Source: a virus. Taken from it: a stretch of DNA of 64,000 nucleotides. The position numbers were made by a program, and so were the translations under genes. The notes under the pieces are model-generated. The model ran no database searches, was not told the DNA's origin, and worked only from the letters and a program-made list of their open reading frames with translations. How positions within the stretch are numbered: position 1 is the stretch's first letter; every line of letters starts with the position of its first letter. Positions 25,111-32,250 of the stretch are shown one piece after another. The stretch is taken from the IMG/VR virus record IMGVR_UViG_3300028571_002036, positions 20,613-84,612 of that record. One strand, written 5' to 3'.

Positions 25111-27111
25111 ATGAACGACACATTAGGCGACGACGATAAGACACTCTCAAGGAAGAAACCTACCTCCGAATCGGGTACTCCCGTATTGGATAACTTTTCT
25201 CGTGACTTGAACAAATTGGCAGAACAAGGAAAACTTGACCCAGTGATAGGTCGGGAGAAAGAGATTATTCGTATTGCTCAAATCCTTTCCCGTAGAAAGA
25301 AGAACAACCCTATTATCTTGGGGGAACCAGGCTCAGGTAAAACCGCTTTGATTGAGGGATTGGCGTCTCTTATTATCAATGGAGAATGTCCCAAAAATCT
25401 TCTTGACAAGCGTATTGTCAATTTAGACCTCACCGCTGTGGTGGCAGGGACAAAGTATCGTGGTCAGTTCGAGGAGCGTCTAAAGGTTATCCTTGAGGAA
25501 CTCTCCAACAATCCCAACATCATTGTCTTTATCGATGAGATACACACATTGATTGGTTCAGGTAACTCAACAGGTAGTTTAGACGGTTCAAACATCTTTA
25601 AACCCGCACTTGCTCGTGGAGAAATTCAATGTATCGGTGCAACTACCTTGGATGAGTATCGTAAGTCATTTGAAAAAGACGGAGCTTTGGAGCGTAGATT
25701 CCAAAAGGTCATTGTAGACCCCTCATCAGTTGAGGAGACCATCCAAATTCTCACTCACATTAAAGACCGATACGAATCGTTCCACAAAGTGGCATACTCT
25801 CAAGAAGTAATCGAACTTTGTGTGAAGCTCGCAGACCGATATATCACCGACCGTGAGTTCCCCGACAAAGCCTTTGACATTTTGGATGAAGTTGGTGCTC
25901 GTAGTCAAACCGAGCAAAAGATTCCTGAAGTAATTGAAGAACTAAAACTCAAGGCTTCGGAAATCAAACAACAAAAGATGGATGTTGTAAAGAAACAGAA
26001 CTACGAAGAAGCGGCAGCACTAAGGGACAAGGAGCGTAAAATCCTTGCTAAACTCGAAGAGGAAAAGCGGAAATACGCGGAAGAATCCTCAACAACTCGT
26101 ATCCCTATCTCGGTGGAACAAGTCTACGATGTTGTTTCCAATATGACCAAAATTCCTGTGAGTAAAATGTCAGTTGACGATATTAACGCTCTTATTAATA
26201 TGGACAAATCCCTTATGGAAAAGGTAATTGGTCAAGACGATGCGGTGTCTATGATTGTCAAATCAATCCGTCGTAACCGAATCGGAATCAAAGACCCTAA
26301 CCGTCCTATTGGTTCATTTATCTTCTTGGGTTCAACAGGTGTGGGTAAGACCCACTTAGCAAAACAGATTGCTAAGGAGATGTTCGGGTCAGAGGATGCG
26401 TTGATTCGAGTCGACATGAGTGAATATCAAGAGAAGCACACACTGTCTCGTTTGGTGGGAGCACCCCCAGGATATGTCGGTTACGAAGAAGGTGGACAGC
26501 TTACCGAACAGGTAAAAAACAAACCATATGCGGTTATCCTATTCGATGAGGTTGAGAAAGCCCACAAGGACATTTTCTCTATTCTCCTTCAGATTCTTGA
26601 TGATGGTCACGCAACCGATTCCCTCGGTCGAAAAATCAACTTCAAGAACACCCTTATCATCATGACCACCAACCTCGGAGTCAAGAAACTTCAAGACTTT
26701 GGAGCTGGTATCGGGTTCTCCTCTAACAAGTACTCAAACGAGGAGGCTAAAAAACAAATCTTGATGAAGGAAATGAAGAACTTCTTTTCCCCCGAGTTCC
26801 TAAACCGTATCGATGACACCATTGTGTTCCAAACACTCACAAAGGAGAACATCGAGAAGATTGTAGGACTAGAACTTAGTAAACTCTCCAAGCGACTAGG
26901 TCACATGAAGTACAAAGTGGTGATGGACCCCACCCTCACAGAGTACATTGCAAAAGTCGGTTTCGATGATGAATACGGAGCTCGTCCAGTAAAACGAGCC
27001 ATCCAAGACAAAATCGAAGATTACCTATCGGAACTTATCCTAATAGGTAAACTTAAAGAAAATCGAAAATACACCCTAAAGGTGGTAAATGAAGAGGTGA
27101 AAATCTCTTAA
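25111..27111 (+). CDS. clpC: ClpC-type AAA+ unfoldase lacking the N-domain
   Basis: 666 residues against about 820-850 for cellular ClpC. First AAA+ module: Walker A GEPGSGKT (71-78), Walker B VFIDEIHT (139-146). A UVR motif lies in the middle domain (about 286-310). Second module: GSTGVGKT (407-414), ILFDEVEKAH (476-485), sensor regions and the C-terminal D2 domain. The tripeptide IGF (534-536) sits where ClpA/ClpC carry the ClpP-docking loop. The N-terminal Clp repeat domain is missing, so adaptor use should differ. The codons look less AT-rich than in nearby genes. It probably feeds the phage ClpP at 52082. Ends in a strong terminator. Confidence 0.92.
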   Translation: MNDTLGDDDKTLSRKKPTSESGTPVLDNFSRDLNKLAEQGKLDPVIGREKEIIRIAQILSRRKKNNPIILGEPGSGKTALIEGLASLIINGECPKNLLDKRIVNLDLTAVVAGTKYRGQFEERLKVILEELSNNPNIIVFIDEIHTLIGSGNSTGSLDGSNIFKPALARGEIQCIGATTLDEYRKSFEKDGALERRFQKVIVDPSSVEETIQILTHIKDRYESFHKVAYSQEVIELCVKLADRYITDREFPDKAFDILDEVGARSQTEQKIPEVIEELKLKASEIKQQKMDVVKKQNYEEAAALRDKERKILAKLEEEKRKYAEESSTTRIPISVEQVYDVVSNMTKIPVSKMSVDDINALINMDKSLMEKVIGQDDAVSMIVKSIRRNRIGIKDPNRPIGSFIFLGSTGVGKTHLAKQIAKEMFGSEDALIRVDMSEYQEKHTLSRLVGAPPGYVGYEEGGQLTEQVKNKPYAVILFDEVEKAHKDIFSILLQILDDGHATDSLGRKINFKNTLIIMTTNLGVKKLQDFGAGIGFSSNKYSNEEAKKQILMKEMKNFFSPEFLNRIDDTIVFQTLTKENIEKIVGLELSKLSKRLGHMKYKVVMDPTLTEYIAKVGFDDEYGARPVKRAIQDKIEDYLSELILIGKLKENRKYTLKVVNEEVKIS

Positions 27112-27119
27112 CATAAAAG

Positions 27120-27137
27120 GGGGGACGAAAGTCCCCC
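27120..27137 (+). terminator. Intrinsic terminator of clpC
   Basis: GGGGGAC, GAAA loop, GTCCCCC, then a T run, 9 nt after the clpC stop. Confidence 0.88.
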
Positions 27138-27158
27138 TTTTTTATTTATACAGAATTG

Positions 27159-27166
27159 TATTTATA
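27159..27166 (+). promoter_or_regulatory. TATTTATA element, 4 nt from ATG
   Basis: TATTTATA exactly 4 nt before the ATG at 27171; a second copy lies at 27143-27150. Confidence 0.5.
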
Positions 27167-27170
27167 ACAT

Positions 27171-27860
27171 ATGAGGGACATTATAATCAAGATATTAAAA
27201 GAAGAAGTTAGTAAAGGTAAGGTTACTTGTGACAATTGTGGTTGGTCTTGGAAACTATCCGAGGGGGGTCATGACCCATATATTTGTCATCAGTGTAATC
27301 ACAACAACGAACCCAAAAATTTAAAAGAATCTTACAAACACCCCAATCAAGAAAGTTTCGACAAATACTTTCTTTTAGTAAAAAAATATTGGGATAAAGT
27401 TGGTCTCTCTCGGAAATCGGAAAAAATGGCTGGTAAATATATTTTAGATTCTTCACTAACATTTCCTTTTGCCATAGAGTATCTTGGTGGTACCAAAAAA
27501 TTTATAAAAGAAATATCAGATAAAATTCAAAATCAAGTTTTTGATTGTAAAGAATGTGGGGGATATAATTTCAAGTATTATGTTGATGAGTTTGATGTGG
27601 AAAGAAACTATAATTTTCACGAAATTAATGTTTCGGTAGTTGTTGATACCTCAATATCAGGTAGTACTTACAGCTCCGAAGATTTCAGTTTTACAAATGT
27701 AGATTACCAATTATTGTCAAACTTAGAAGGTTCTGAATTTTATGGTGAGGTAATCCAAGAACTCAAGGCAATAATTAGTGAAGAATTAGAAAAAAAGATA
27801 GATGCACCGTTTGAACTTTGGGCTGACATTGTACGATTAGATTTTGAAACTTTTAATTAG
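27171..27860 (+). CDS. Zinc-ribbon phage protein
   Basis: 229 residues. After a short helix (MRDIIIKILKEEV) comes a four-Cys zinc ribbon (CDNCGWSWKLSEGG...CHQCNH, about residues 20-45), a domain I know at the N-termini of many Bacteroidota and marine phage proteins. A second Cys pair lies at CKECGG (about 126). The rest is alpha/beta without known motif. The N-terminal helix with L-K-E/E could be a capsid-targeting peptide. Function unknown. Overlaps the convergent gene by 4 nt. Confidence 0.6.
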   Translation: MRDIIIKILKEEVSKGKVTCDNCGWSWKLSEGGHDPYICHQCNHNNEPKNLKESYKHPNQESFDKYFLLVKKYWDKVGLSRKSEKMAGKYILDSSLTFPFAIEYLGGTKKFIKEISDKIQNQVFDCKECGGYNFKYYVDEFDVERNYNFHEINVSVVVDTSISGSTYSSEDFSFTNVDYQLLSNLEGSEFYGEVIQELKAIISEELEKKIDAPFELWADIVRLDFETFN

Positions 27861-28684
27861 AACACCCACGGATTTGTTTGAGGTTTCAAATCTTTTTGAT
27901 GTTTACGATATCCCAATTTTTCAATCATTTTTTTACCCATCTCAATTCCATTAAAAACATCTTCGATTACAACATATTCGTAGGGGGTGTGGTAGTCGTA
28001 GTACCCAATAGAGAAATTAATACAGGAGATGTCAAATTTACCCCGTAAAGCCCATACATCTGTATAGGGGTGAACCATATACTCTAAGTCTTCACCAATA
28101 CCCTCAGTTAAAATGTTATTACAAACATCAAAGAATTCAGAATCACGGTTGAACAATTGCTGACCCCAACAATATTCAGTCACCATCCAATTTTCGGGAG
28201 CATCGAACTGAATACCATATCCAACATTTTCAAAGAACTCGGGACTAGCTTTTTTTGAACCATGACAACCCGTTTCTTCAGAAACAAAAAATGTCGCTTT
28301 CAGATTCGGTAGTTCCTCCAATAATTCCAAACAAGCAAAAACACCAGCTTTGTCATCACCCCCAATTCCTGTGGGCTCGTCATGGTCGTTATAAGCTTTA
28401 AGAGAAGGGCGTTGCTCCCCTTGAGCATTTACCAAAAATTCCTCACGGATATTGATAGGTCCCAACCCATGTACGGTGTCGGTATGAGAAATCACACAAG
28501 GGAAATATTCAATATTCTCATCAGTTTGTTTAGTTGCATAAACATTTAGATGTTCATCCACGAAATATGGGATTTGTTTTTCCTTTAACCACTCACAAAT
28601 AAACTCGACCATCATACCCTCTCGGTATGTTGCGGTTGGAACGGATAAGACTTTCTTTAAGAATTCAATTTTACTGTGAGTCAT
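27857..28684 (-). CDS. M20-family zinc peptidase (PepT-like)
   Basis: 275 residues. Metal and catalytic motifs of M20 peptidases appear in order: HTD (ISHTDTVHG, about 66-74), GGDDKAG (about 108), EE (VSEETGCHGS, about 135) and a C-terminal His (YDYHTPYEY). Tripeptidase-T and related enzymes remove N-terminal residues from short peptides. No lid domain insertion, so it is compact. It could recycle peptides released by the phage Clp protease. A TATCTTTG promoter (28701-28708) lies 16 nt upstream. Confidence 0.82.
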   Translation of the reverse strand: MTHSKIEFLKKVLSVPTATYREGMMVEFICEWLKEKQIPYFVDEHLNVYATKQTDENIEYFPCVISHTDTVHGLGPINIREEFLVNAQGEQRPSLKAYNDHDEPTGIGGDDKAGVFACLELLEELPNLKATFFVSEETGCHGSKKASPEFFENVGYGIQFDAPENWMVTEYCWGQQLFNRDSEFFDVCNNILTEGIGEDLEYMVHPYTDVWALRGKFDISCINFSIGYYDYHTPYEYVVIEDVFNGIEMGKKMIEKLGYRKHQKDLKPQTNPWVF

Positions 28685-29819
28685 GAGATAATATTTTACG
28701 CAAAGATAGTAAAATATTCTTTGATTCCAAAGTCAGCTCATAATTGTGGTACCAGTTGTAAAAATTCAGAGGGGATATTTTTAGTTCATCACTACCCCAT
28801 CTACGAATTGGTAAATCAGAATATCTACCGTCTGTTACCTTATTAACAAAAAGAATGAGTTTATTAGAACCTGCGTCATAGTGACTTATCGCGAATCTGA
28901 TATTCTTCTGTGGCACATTGATGGGTTTACCCGTTCCGAATTGTTTTAATATTTTTGTCAAAATTTCTGTTCTCTGAGGTGAAACTTCCTCGTCCACTTT
29001 CTCAAGTAAATCCGTAATCATTCGATTAGTCTCAGAGACATACCTCGGATTCTTCTTAAATACATGAACATCAATGTTCCATCTTTCTTCTTCCCAACCC
29101 CCTATATCTTTTCCTCGAGTCAATCCATTCATTGTTGAATAGATACTTACCGAATCTGATTGTTCCTCTTTTTTGTTCGGATAAATTTTCATCAAATAGT
29201 ATAAATTTCCTGCCGATATAGACACATTGAAATAATTACTATATTTCTCATTGGTTTCTATATTCACACCATAAGGTCCTAATACCTCACTCAATTGATT
29301 TGATATCAATTTCCCCATTTTTTCGGTAAACTCCTCATTTTGATATTCATAAATGACATCTAAAATTTGAGTAATTTCTCTTGGATATGATTTTAAGATT
29401 GTTTCGTTGATAGGCCTTGTATCCGTATTTGCGGTAAAATTTTCGTTGAACTTCCGATACAACTTCAAAATCATCTGATATTCCTCACCGTTTCTATCGA
29501 AATAATCTCCAAGGAAAAAATCAGTCTCCGCCATCCTATCATAGATGATATCAGGACCTTCATACTCCATGTTGCCCCCATCCAAAAACATAGATAACCA
29601 CCAATAATCAAACTCGCCCAAATTGAAAAAATCTACCAACTCGTTACCATCCATCTTTATTTCAAAGATAGATTTTACCCTATTGGGATTTTCTATTATT
29701 TTATCTACCACACTCTGAGCTAAAACATCCTCTGCAGATACTTTACCTTTGATGTAATCGTAAACCAACTGAGGAAAATCCTTAGTACTTTCTGAAATTA
29801 TTCTTCGGGACTTGGTCAT
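28671..29819 (-). CDS. Hypothetical protein, late-type promoter
   Basis: 382 residues, acidic, alpha/beta. N-terminus MTKSRRIISESTKDF contains an I-S-E/S site and could be a targeting peptide. No domain recognised. A TATTTATA element lies 5 nt upstream. Overlaps the peptidase gene by 14 nt. The tmRNA promoter overlaps its start on the other strand. Confidence 0.6.
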   Translation of the reverse strand: MTKSRRIISESTKDFPQLVYDYIKGKVSAEDVLAQSVVDKIIENPNRVKSIFEIKMDGNELVDFFNLGEFDYWWLSMFLDGGNMEYEGPDIIYDRMAETDFFLGDYFDRNGEEYQMILKLYRKFNENFTANTDTRPINETILKSYPREITQILDVIYEYQNEEFTEKMGKLISNQLSEVLGPYGVNIETNEKYSNYFNVSISAGNLYYLMKIYPNKKEEQSDSVSIYSTMNGLTRGKDIGGWEEERWNIDVHVFKKNPRYVSETNRMITDLLEKVDEEVSPQRTEILTKILKQFGTGKPINVPQKNIRFAISHYDAGSNKLILFVNKVTDGRYSDLPIRRWGSDELKISPLNFYNWYHNYELTLESKNILLSLRKILSHDSQ

Positions 29820-29842
29820 ATTAATATAAATACTTATATTTG
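29812..29842 (+). promoter_or_regulatory. tmRNA promoter (Bacteroidota type)
   Basis: TTG (29812-29814), 20 bp, TATATTTG (29835-29842). Mature tmRNA begins 18 nt further on, leaving a short leader for RNase P to remove. The minus-strand TATTTATA of the divergent gene lies inside the spacer at 29825-29832. Confidence 0.75.
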
Positions 29843-29977
29843 TAGAGTTCTTTGAAATATGGGGGTGAACGGTATTGATTGGCAGGGTTAATCATACGGG
29901 GCATGCAGTGAGATGTTTCCTATCACTTTAATCTATGGGAGTGCTTTTTAAGTGGCAACACTTTTGAAAAGCTTCAG

Positions 29978-30019
29978 GCTGTAGGTCTTCTTACAACTGA
30001 AGCGGTTACTGTAGCTTAG
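29978..30019 (+). other. tmRNA tag reading frame
   Basis: The frame that ends at TAG 30017-30019 in the helix-5 loop reads AVGLLTTEAVTVA from GCT 29978. The stop position fits tmRNA architecture, but the resume codon is inferred; GGT at 29984 would give an 11-residue tag. The tag ends in TVA rather than the usual LAA. Confidence 0.6.
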
Positions 30020-30249
30020 GCTATAATAACCGTGGGTCGATGGGGACATATACCTTGAAACAGAAGTCCTTATGGTGTGGTTTCTACCTTAAAAGAAATG
30101 GAGGTAATGTTTGGTGTTCTACCGATTTGAGTGAACACTCCACAGTTTCTGATGACGATGGCAAAATAGGAATCAGATATTTCGGAGGGTTAAACAAACC
30201 CTGACCTAAGCATGTAGTCCTTTATGGGTAAACTGAGCAAGACGTGGGT

Positions 30250-30443
30250 TAAAAATCGAGCCCCTTCATATCGTGAGATATGTCGAAAATCGGATGAATT
30301 CAGGGGAAGTCTTTCGGGATTATCCTGAGCCAAGCCTGGTAGGAATAGGAAGGTGCAGAGACTAGTGGGTGGTAGACGCTTCTACCGTAATACCACATTA
30401 GCGTCCGACATCTTGAAAAAGATGATGATATAGTCCACTTGTG
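30250..30443 (+). mobile_element. Group I intron in the tmRNA T-loop
   Basis: 194 nt without an ORF. The 5' exon ends in U and the intron in G, as required. P1: exon GGGT (30246-30249) with internal guide GCCC (30260-30263), U-G at the splice site. P10: TCGA (30256-30259) with 3' exon TCGA (30444-30447). P4: TCAGG (30300-30304) with CCTGA (30324-30328). P7: GACTA (30360-30364) with TAGTC (30431-30435). Conserved Q, R and S elements (CCTGAGCCAAGC, GTGCAGAGACTA, GATATAGTCC) are all present, so it should self-splice. Confidence 0.93.
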
Positions 30444-30477
30444 TCGAATCCCACCACCTCCACCGTGGACAAATTTG

Positions 30478-30501
30478 AAAGGGTCTTTAATTAGACCTTT
30501 T
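30478..30501 (+). terminator. Terminator of the tmRNA transcript
   Basis: AAAGGGTCT and AGACCTTTT arms around a 6-nt loop, 15 nt beyond the tmRNA 3' end. Confidence 0.75.
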
Positions 30502-30618
30502 CATTTGTTCATAAATTAGATTTATAATTTATGTAAAATTTGATGTTAAGTTTTATTATTTTTTACTACTTGACAGATAATTATTGTCGATTATAATATT
30601 CAATATAATTTATACAAA

Positions 30619-30789
30619 ATGAAAAACATCATCGCATCTATTTTTGCTGCTGTCGTTTTAACTTCTTGTGGCGGTGAATCAACAGTTGAAGAAACTGTTA
30701 TTGACACCACAACTGTTGTTACCGAGGAGGATACCCTTGTAACTGAAGAAGTTGTTGAAACTTTAGGAGAAGAAGCTACCGCAGAGTAA
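30619..30789 (+). CDS. Small lipoprotein with acidic tail
   Basis: 56 residues. The N-terminal signal is MKNIIASIFAAVVLTSCGG, with a lipobox LTSC and Cys17 as the lipidation site. The remaining 39 residues are Thr/Val/Glu-rich and acidic. In Bacteroidota, acidic residues close behind the Cys can direct lipoproteins to the cell surface. A phage lipoprotein expressed beside RNA genes may act in superinfection exclusion or envelope change; that is inference. Followed by a strong terminator. Confidence 0.8.
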   Translation: MKNIIASIFAAVVLTSCGGESTVEETVIDTTTVVTEEDTLVTEEVVETLGEEATAE

Positions 30790-30812
30790 TTTACATTTCT
30801 CTTTGACGCAGA

Positions 30813-30835
30813 GGGGTCTTCGGACCCCTTTTTTT
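30813..30835 (+). terminator. Intrinsic terminator
   Basis: GGGGTC, TTCG loop, GACCCC, then seven T, 23 nt after the lipoprotein stop. Confidence 0.92.
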
Positions 30836-30863
30836 ATCACTAATAATTTTCTATATTTTAACT

Positions 30864-31265
30864 ATGAGTAAACACGCAAATATTTGTAGTAACAATTGTT
30901 TTGGTAGGAAAGATTATGATGGTAGTTGTTGTCACATAGAAGACAGAGATTACATAATTGGACCTCACACGGACCCCGAAGAGTTTCTTGAAAGATTATC
31001 TGATAGATTCAATAGAAAAGTAAAATTTGAAGAAATATTTTATTCATTCGAGGAAGGTTCAAGTTTATTTCCTGAAAGAAGTTCATGGCAAAATCCTAAT
31101 TCGTATCCGGCGTTAAAAATCGATATCGAAAAAGAACGGAAACCATGTATATTTTATAATTCTACATTGCGTTCTTGTTCTATTTATGATATCCGACCAC
31201 AGATTTGTAGAAAATATTATTGTCAGTTTCTGTTTGATGTTTTAAATCCTGTTGACAAAAAATAA
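30864..31265 (+). CDS. YkgJ-family cysteine-cluster protein
   Basis: 133 residues. Cysteines are spaced as in YkgJ-type Zn/Fe-binding proteins: GSCC near residue 20, PCIFY near 100, CSIYDIRPQICRKYYC near 110-125. The family is thought to bind a metal or Fe-S cluster; its reaction is not settled. A TATATTTT element sits exactly 4 nt before the ATG, suggesting a leaderless mRNA. Confidence 0.78.
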   Translation: MSKHANICSNNCFGRKDYDGSCCHIEDRDYIIGPHTDPEEFLERLSDRFNRKVKFEEIFYSFEEGSSLFPERSSWQNPNSYPALKIDIEKERKPCIFYNSTLRSCSIYDIRPQICRKYYCQFLFDVLNPVDKK

Positions 31266-31287
31266 TTTATTTATTATGGTTTCTCAC

Positions 31288-31375
31288 GGAAAAGTATCCA
31301 AGTTGTTGTACGGCACCTGACTTAAAATCAGACATAAGGTAAACCATATCGGGGAATCAAATCCCTCCTTTTCCG
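31288..31375 (+). tRNA. tRNA-Leu(UAA)
   Basis: Acceptor GGAAAAG/CTTTTCC. Anticodon arm CTGA-CTTAAAA-TCAG gives anticodon UAA. A long variable arm follows, as in class II tRNAs. The T-loop (ATCAAA) is non-standard and CCA is not encoded. It reads the AT-rich UUA codon. Confidence 0.75.
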
Positions 31376-31385
31376 CAGAAAAATA

Positions 31386-31417
31386 TTTGAAAGTTTATAA
31401 ATTATTTATTATATTTG
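31386..31417 (+). promoter_or_regulatory. Bacteroidota-type promoter of the tRNA-Arg unit
   Basis: TTTG (31386-31389), 20 bp, TATATTTG (31410-31417), 10 nt before the tRNA. It is one of the clearest promoters in the window. Confidence 0.78.
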
Positions 31418-31427
31418 TACAGACAAA

Positions 31428-31499
31428 GGGCCCATAGGTAAAGGGATATACCCTCTCACTTCTAATGAGATATTTCAGGTTCGAATCCTGGTGGGCCTA
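31428..31499 (+). tRNA. tRNA-Arg(UCU)
   Basis: Acceptor GGGCCCA/TGGGCCT, anticodon arm TCTCA-CTTCTAA-TGAGA with anticodon UCU, T-arm CAGG-TTCGAAT-CCTG. All arms fold; CCA is not encoded. Confidence 0.92.
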
Positions 31500-31507
31500 C
31501 AAAAGTT

Positions 31508-31684
31508 ATGAAATCAAGTCAAGAAGACATAAAAAAAACCCGATACAATGGTGTGGCACCTGAGGGCTATACCTTGCTTCGAAATGAAGTTTTAGCAGAA
31601 CTAAAAAATTTTGATAATTGGAAAGCTTGGAAAAACGACGAAATTTCCCTCTACGACCTCGATAAGACGGATATTTCGGAATAG
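31508..31684 (+). CDS. Small hypothetical protein
   Basis: 58 residues from the ATG 8 nt after tRNA-Arg; charged, with Trp/Tyr (GVAPEGYTLLRNEVLAEL). It would be co-transcribed with the tRNA. No family recognised. Confidence 0.5.
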   Translation: MKSSQEDIKKTRYNGVAPEGYTLLRNEVLAELKNFDNWKAWKNDEISLYDLDKTDISE

Positions 31685-31726
31685 AATTCATAATTTTGAT
31701 ATATTTAAACCTAAACCCCCCTTTCT

Positions 31727-31855
31727 ATGAATCCTGAAATTCTCAACACCACTGATATCCTCTTCCAAAGCGGTCAAATTATTGACAAAGCTCAATGTGA
31801 GATTTATCTTTGTGAATGGGATAATATCCATGGTGATATTGTCTTGTTTGTATAA
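31727..31855 (+). CDS. Very small hypothetical protein
   Basis: 42 residues (MNPEILNTTDILFQSG start). Between two tRNA genes on the same strand; stops 7 nt before tRNA-Gly. Coding is plausible but unproven. Confidence 0.35.
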   Translation: MNPEILNTTDILFQSGQIIDKAQCEIYLCEWDNIHGDIVLFV

Positions 31856-31862
31856 ATAAAAA

Positions 31863-31935
31863 GCGGTAATAGCTCAGTTGGTAGAGCACGTTCCTTCCAA
31901 GTACGGGGTCGCAGGTTCGAATCCTGTTTACCGCT
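31863..31935 (+). tRNA. tRNA-Gly(UCC)
   Basis: Acceptor GCGGTAA/TTACCGC, D-arm GCTC/GAGC, anticodon loop CTTCCAA (UCC), T-arm CAGG-TTCGAAT-CCTG. One mismatch in the anticodon stem. CCA is not encoded. Confidence 0.92.
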
Positions 31936-31938
31936 CAA

Positions 31939-32139
31939 AGTAGACCTTCAAAAGGGCCCTTCCGTATTTATACGGCTTGTTGGGCCCGGGTCTATTTTAA
32001 AATAAACAGTACCTCGAGGCTTCCCGTAAGAACAGCTCTAAATTCTGAGGTCTTATAGTGATACAAGTGAATAACCCAAGGCATAAGATACAATCACACC
32101 CCCAACCTCTCCTTGGAGGACGCTTCAAGGATGTTGGGG
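31939..32139 (+). ncRNA. Structured non-coding RNA candidate between two tRNAs
   Basis: Four consecutive stem-loops with no good ORF. Helix 1: TAGACC (31941-31946)/GGTCTA (31989-31994), continued by GGGCCC/GGGCCC and CCGTA/TACGG. Helix 2: ACCTC (32011-32015)/GAGGT (32047-32051). Helix 3: GTGAT (32058-32062)/ATCAC (32093-32097). Helix 4: CCCCAAC/GTTGGGG (32100-32139), with an inner CTCC/GGAG and a following TTTT that could terminate. It does not match RNase P, tmRNA, 4.5S or 5S RNA. Confidence 0.5.
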
Positions 32140-32144
32140 TTTTA

Positions 32145-32220
32145 GCCGAAGTAGCTCAGTGGTAGAGCAGCTTTCGTAAAAGATGGTGTGACGCGATAGG
32201 TTCGATTCCTGCCTTCGGCT
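32145..32220 (+). tRNA. tRNA gene with non-canonical anticodon arm
   Basis: Acceptor GCCGAAG/CTTCGGC, D-arm GCTC-AGTGGTA-GAGC and T-loop TTCGATT are normal. The 27 nt between the D- and T-arms do not form a standard 5-bp stem with 7-nt loop; CGT is the only triplet with U at position 33, and its stem is poor. It may be a decayed tRNA or one needing processing. Identity left open. Confidence 0.55.
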
Positions 32221-32238
32221 CTTAATTACTCAATAAAC

Positions 32239-32246
32239 TATTTATT
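32239..32246 (+). promoter_or_regulatory. TATTTATT element, 4 nt from ATG
   Basis: TATTTATT ends 4 nt before the ATG at 32251, which supports that start over the in-frame TTG at 32245. Confidence 0.45.
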
Positions 32247-32250
32247 GATT

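Larger units (their letters stand above)
29861..30462 (+). ncRNA. ssrA: tmRNA gene interrupted by a group I intron
   Basis: The ends form the tRNA-like domain: GGGGGTG (29861-29867) pairs with CACCTCC (30455-30461) with discriminator A at 30462; only CC of the terminal CCA is encoded. The T-arm is split: GTGGG-T (30244-30249) and TCGAAT-CCCAC (30444-30454). The motif CTGACCTAAGCATGTAG upstream matches the conserved 3' part of E. coli tmRNA, and GCATGCAGTG matches its 5' part. A hairpin (GCGGTTA/TAACCGT) holds a TAG stop in its loop, as helix 5 does in tmRNA. Spliced length about 408 nt plus CCA. tmRNA rescues stalled ribosomes and tags nascent proteins for proteolysis. Confidence 0.93.

Noticed and set aside
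30099-30108. Shine-Dalgarno-like GGAGGT followed by ATG
   Set aside because: It lies inside the tmRNA pseudoknot region and is not followed by a plausible gene.
31962-31975. A TATTTATA match inside CCGTATTTATACGG
   Set aside because: It is the loop of a hairpin in a structured RNA with no start codon nearby, so it was not counted as a promoter.
31939-32139. 4.5S/SRP or 6S RNA
   Set aside because: No GGAA-tetraloop SRP signature and no single long hairpin with a central bubble as in 6S RNA.
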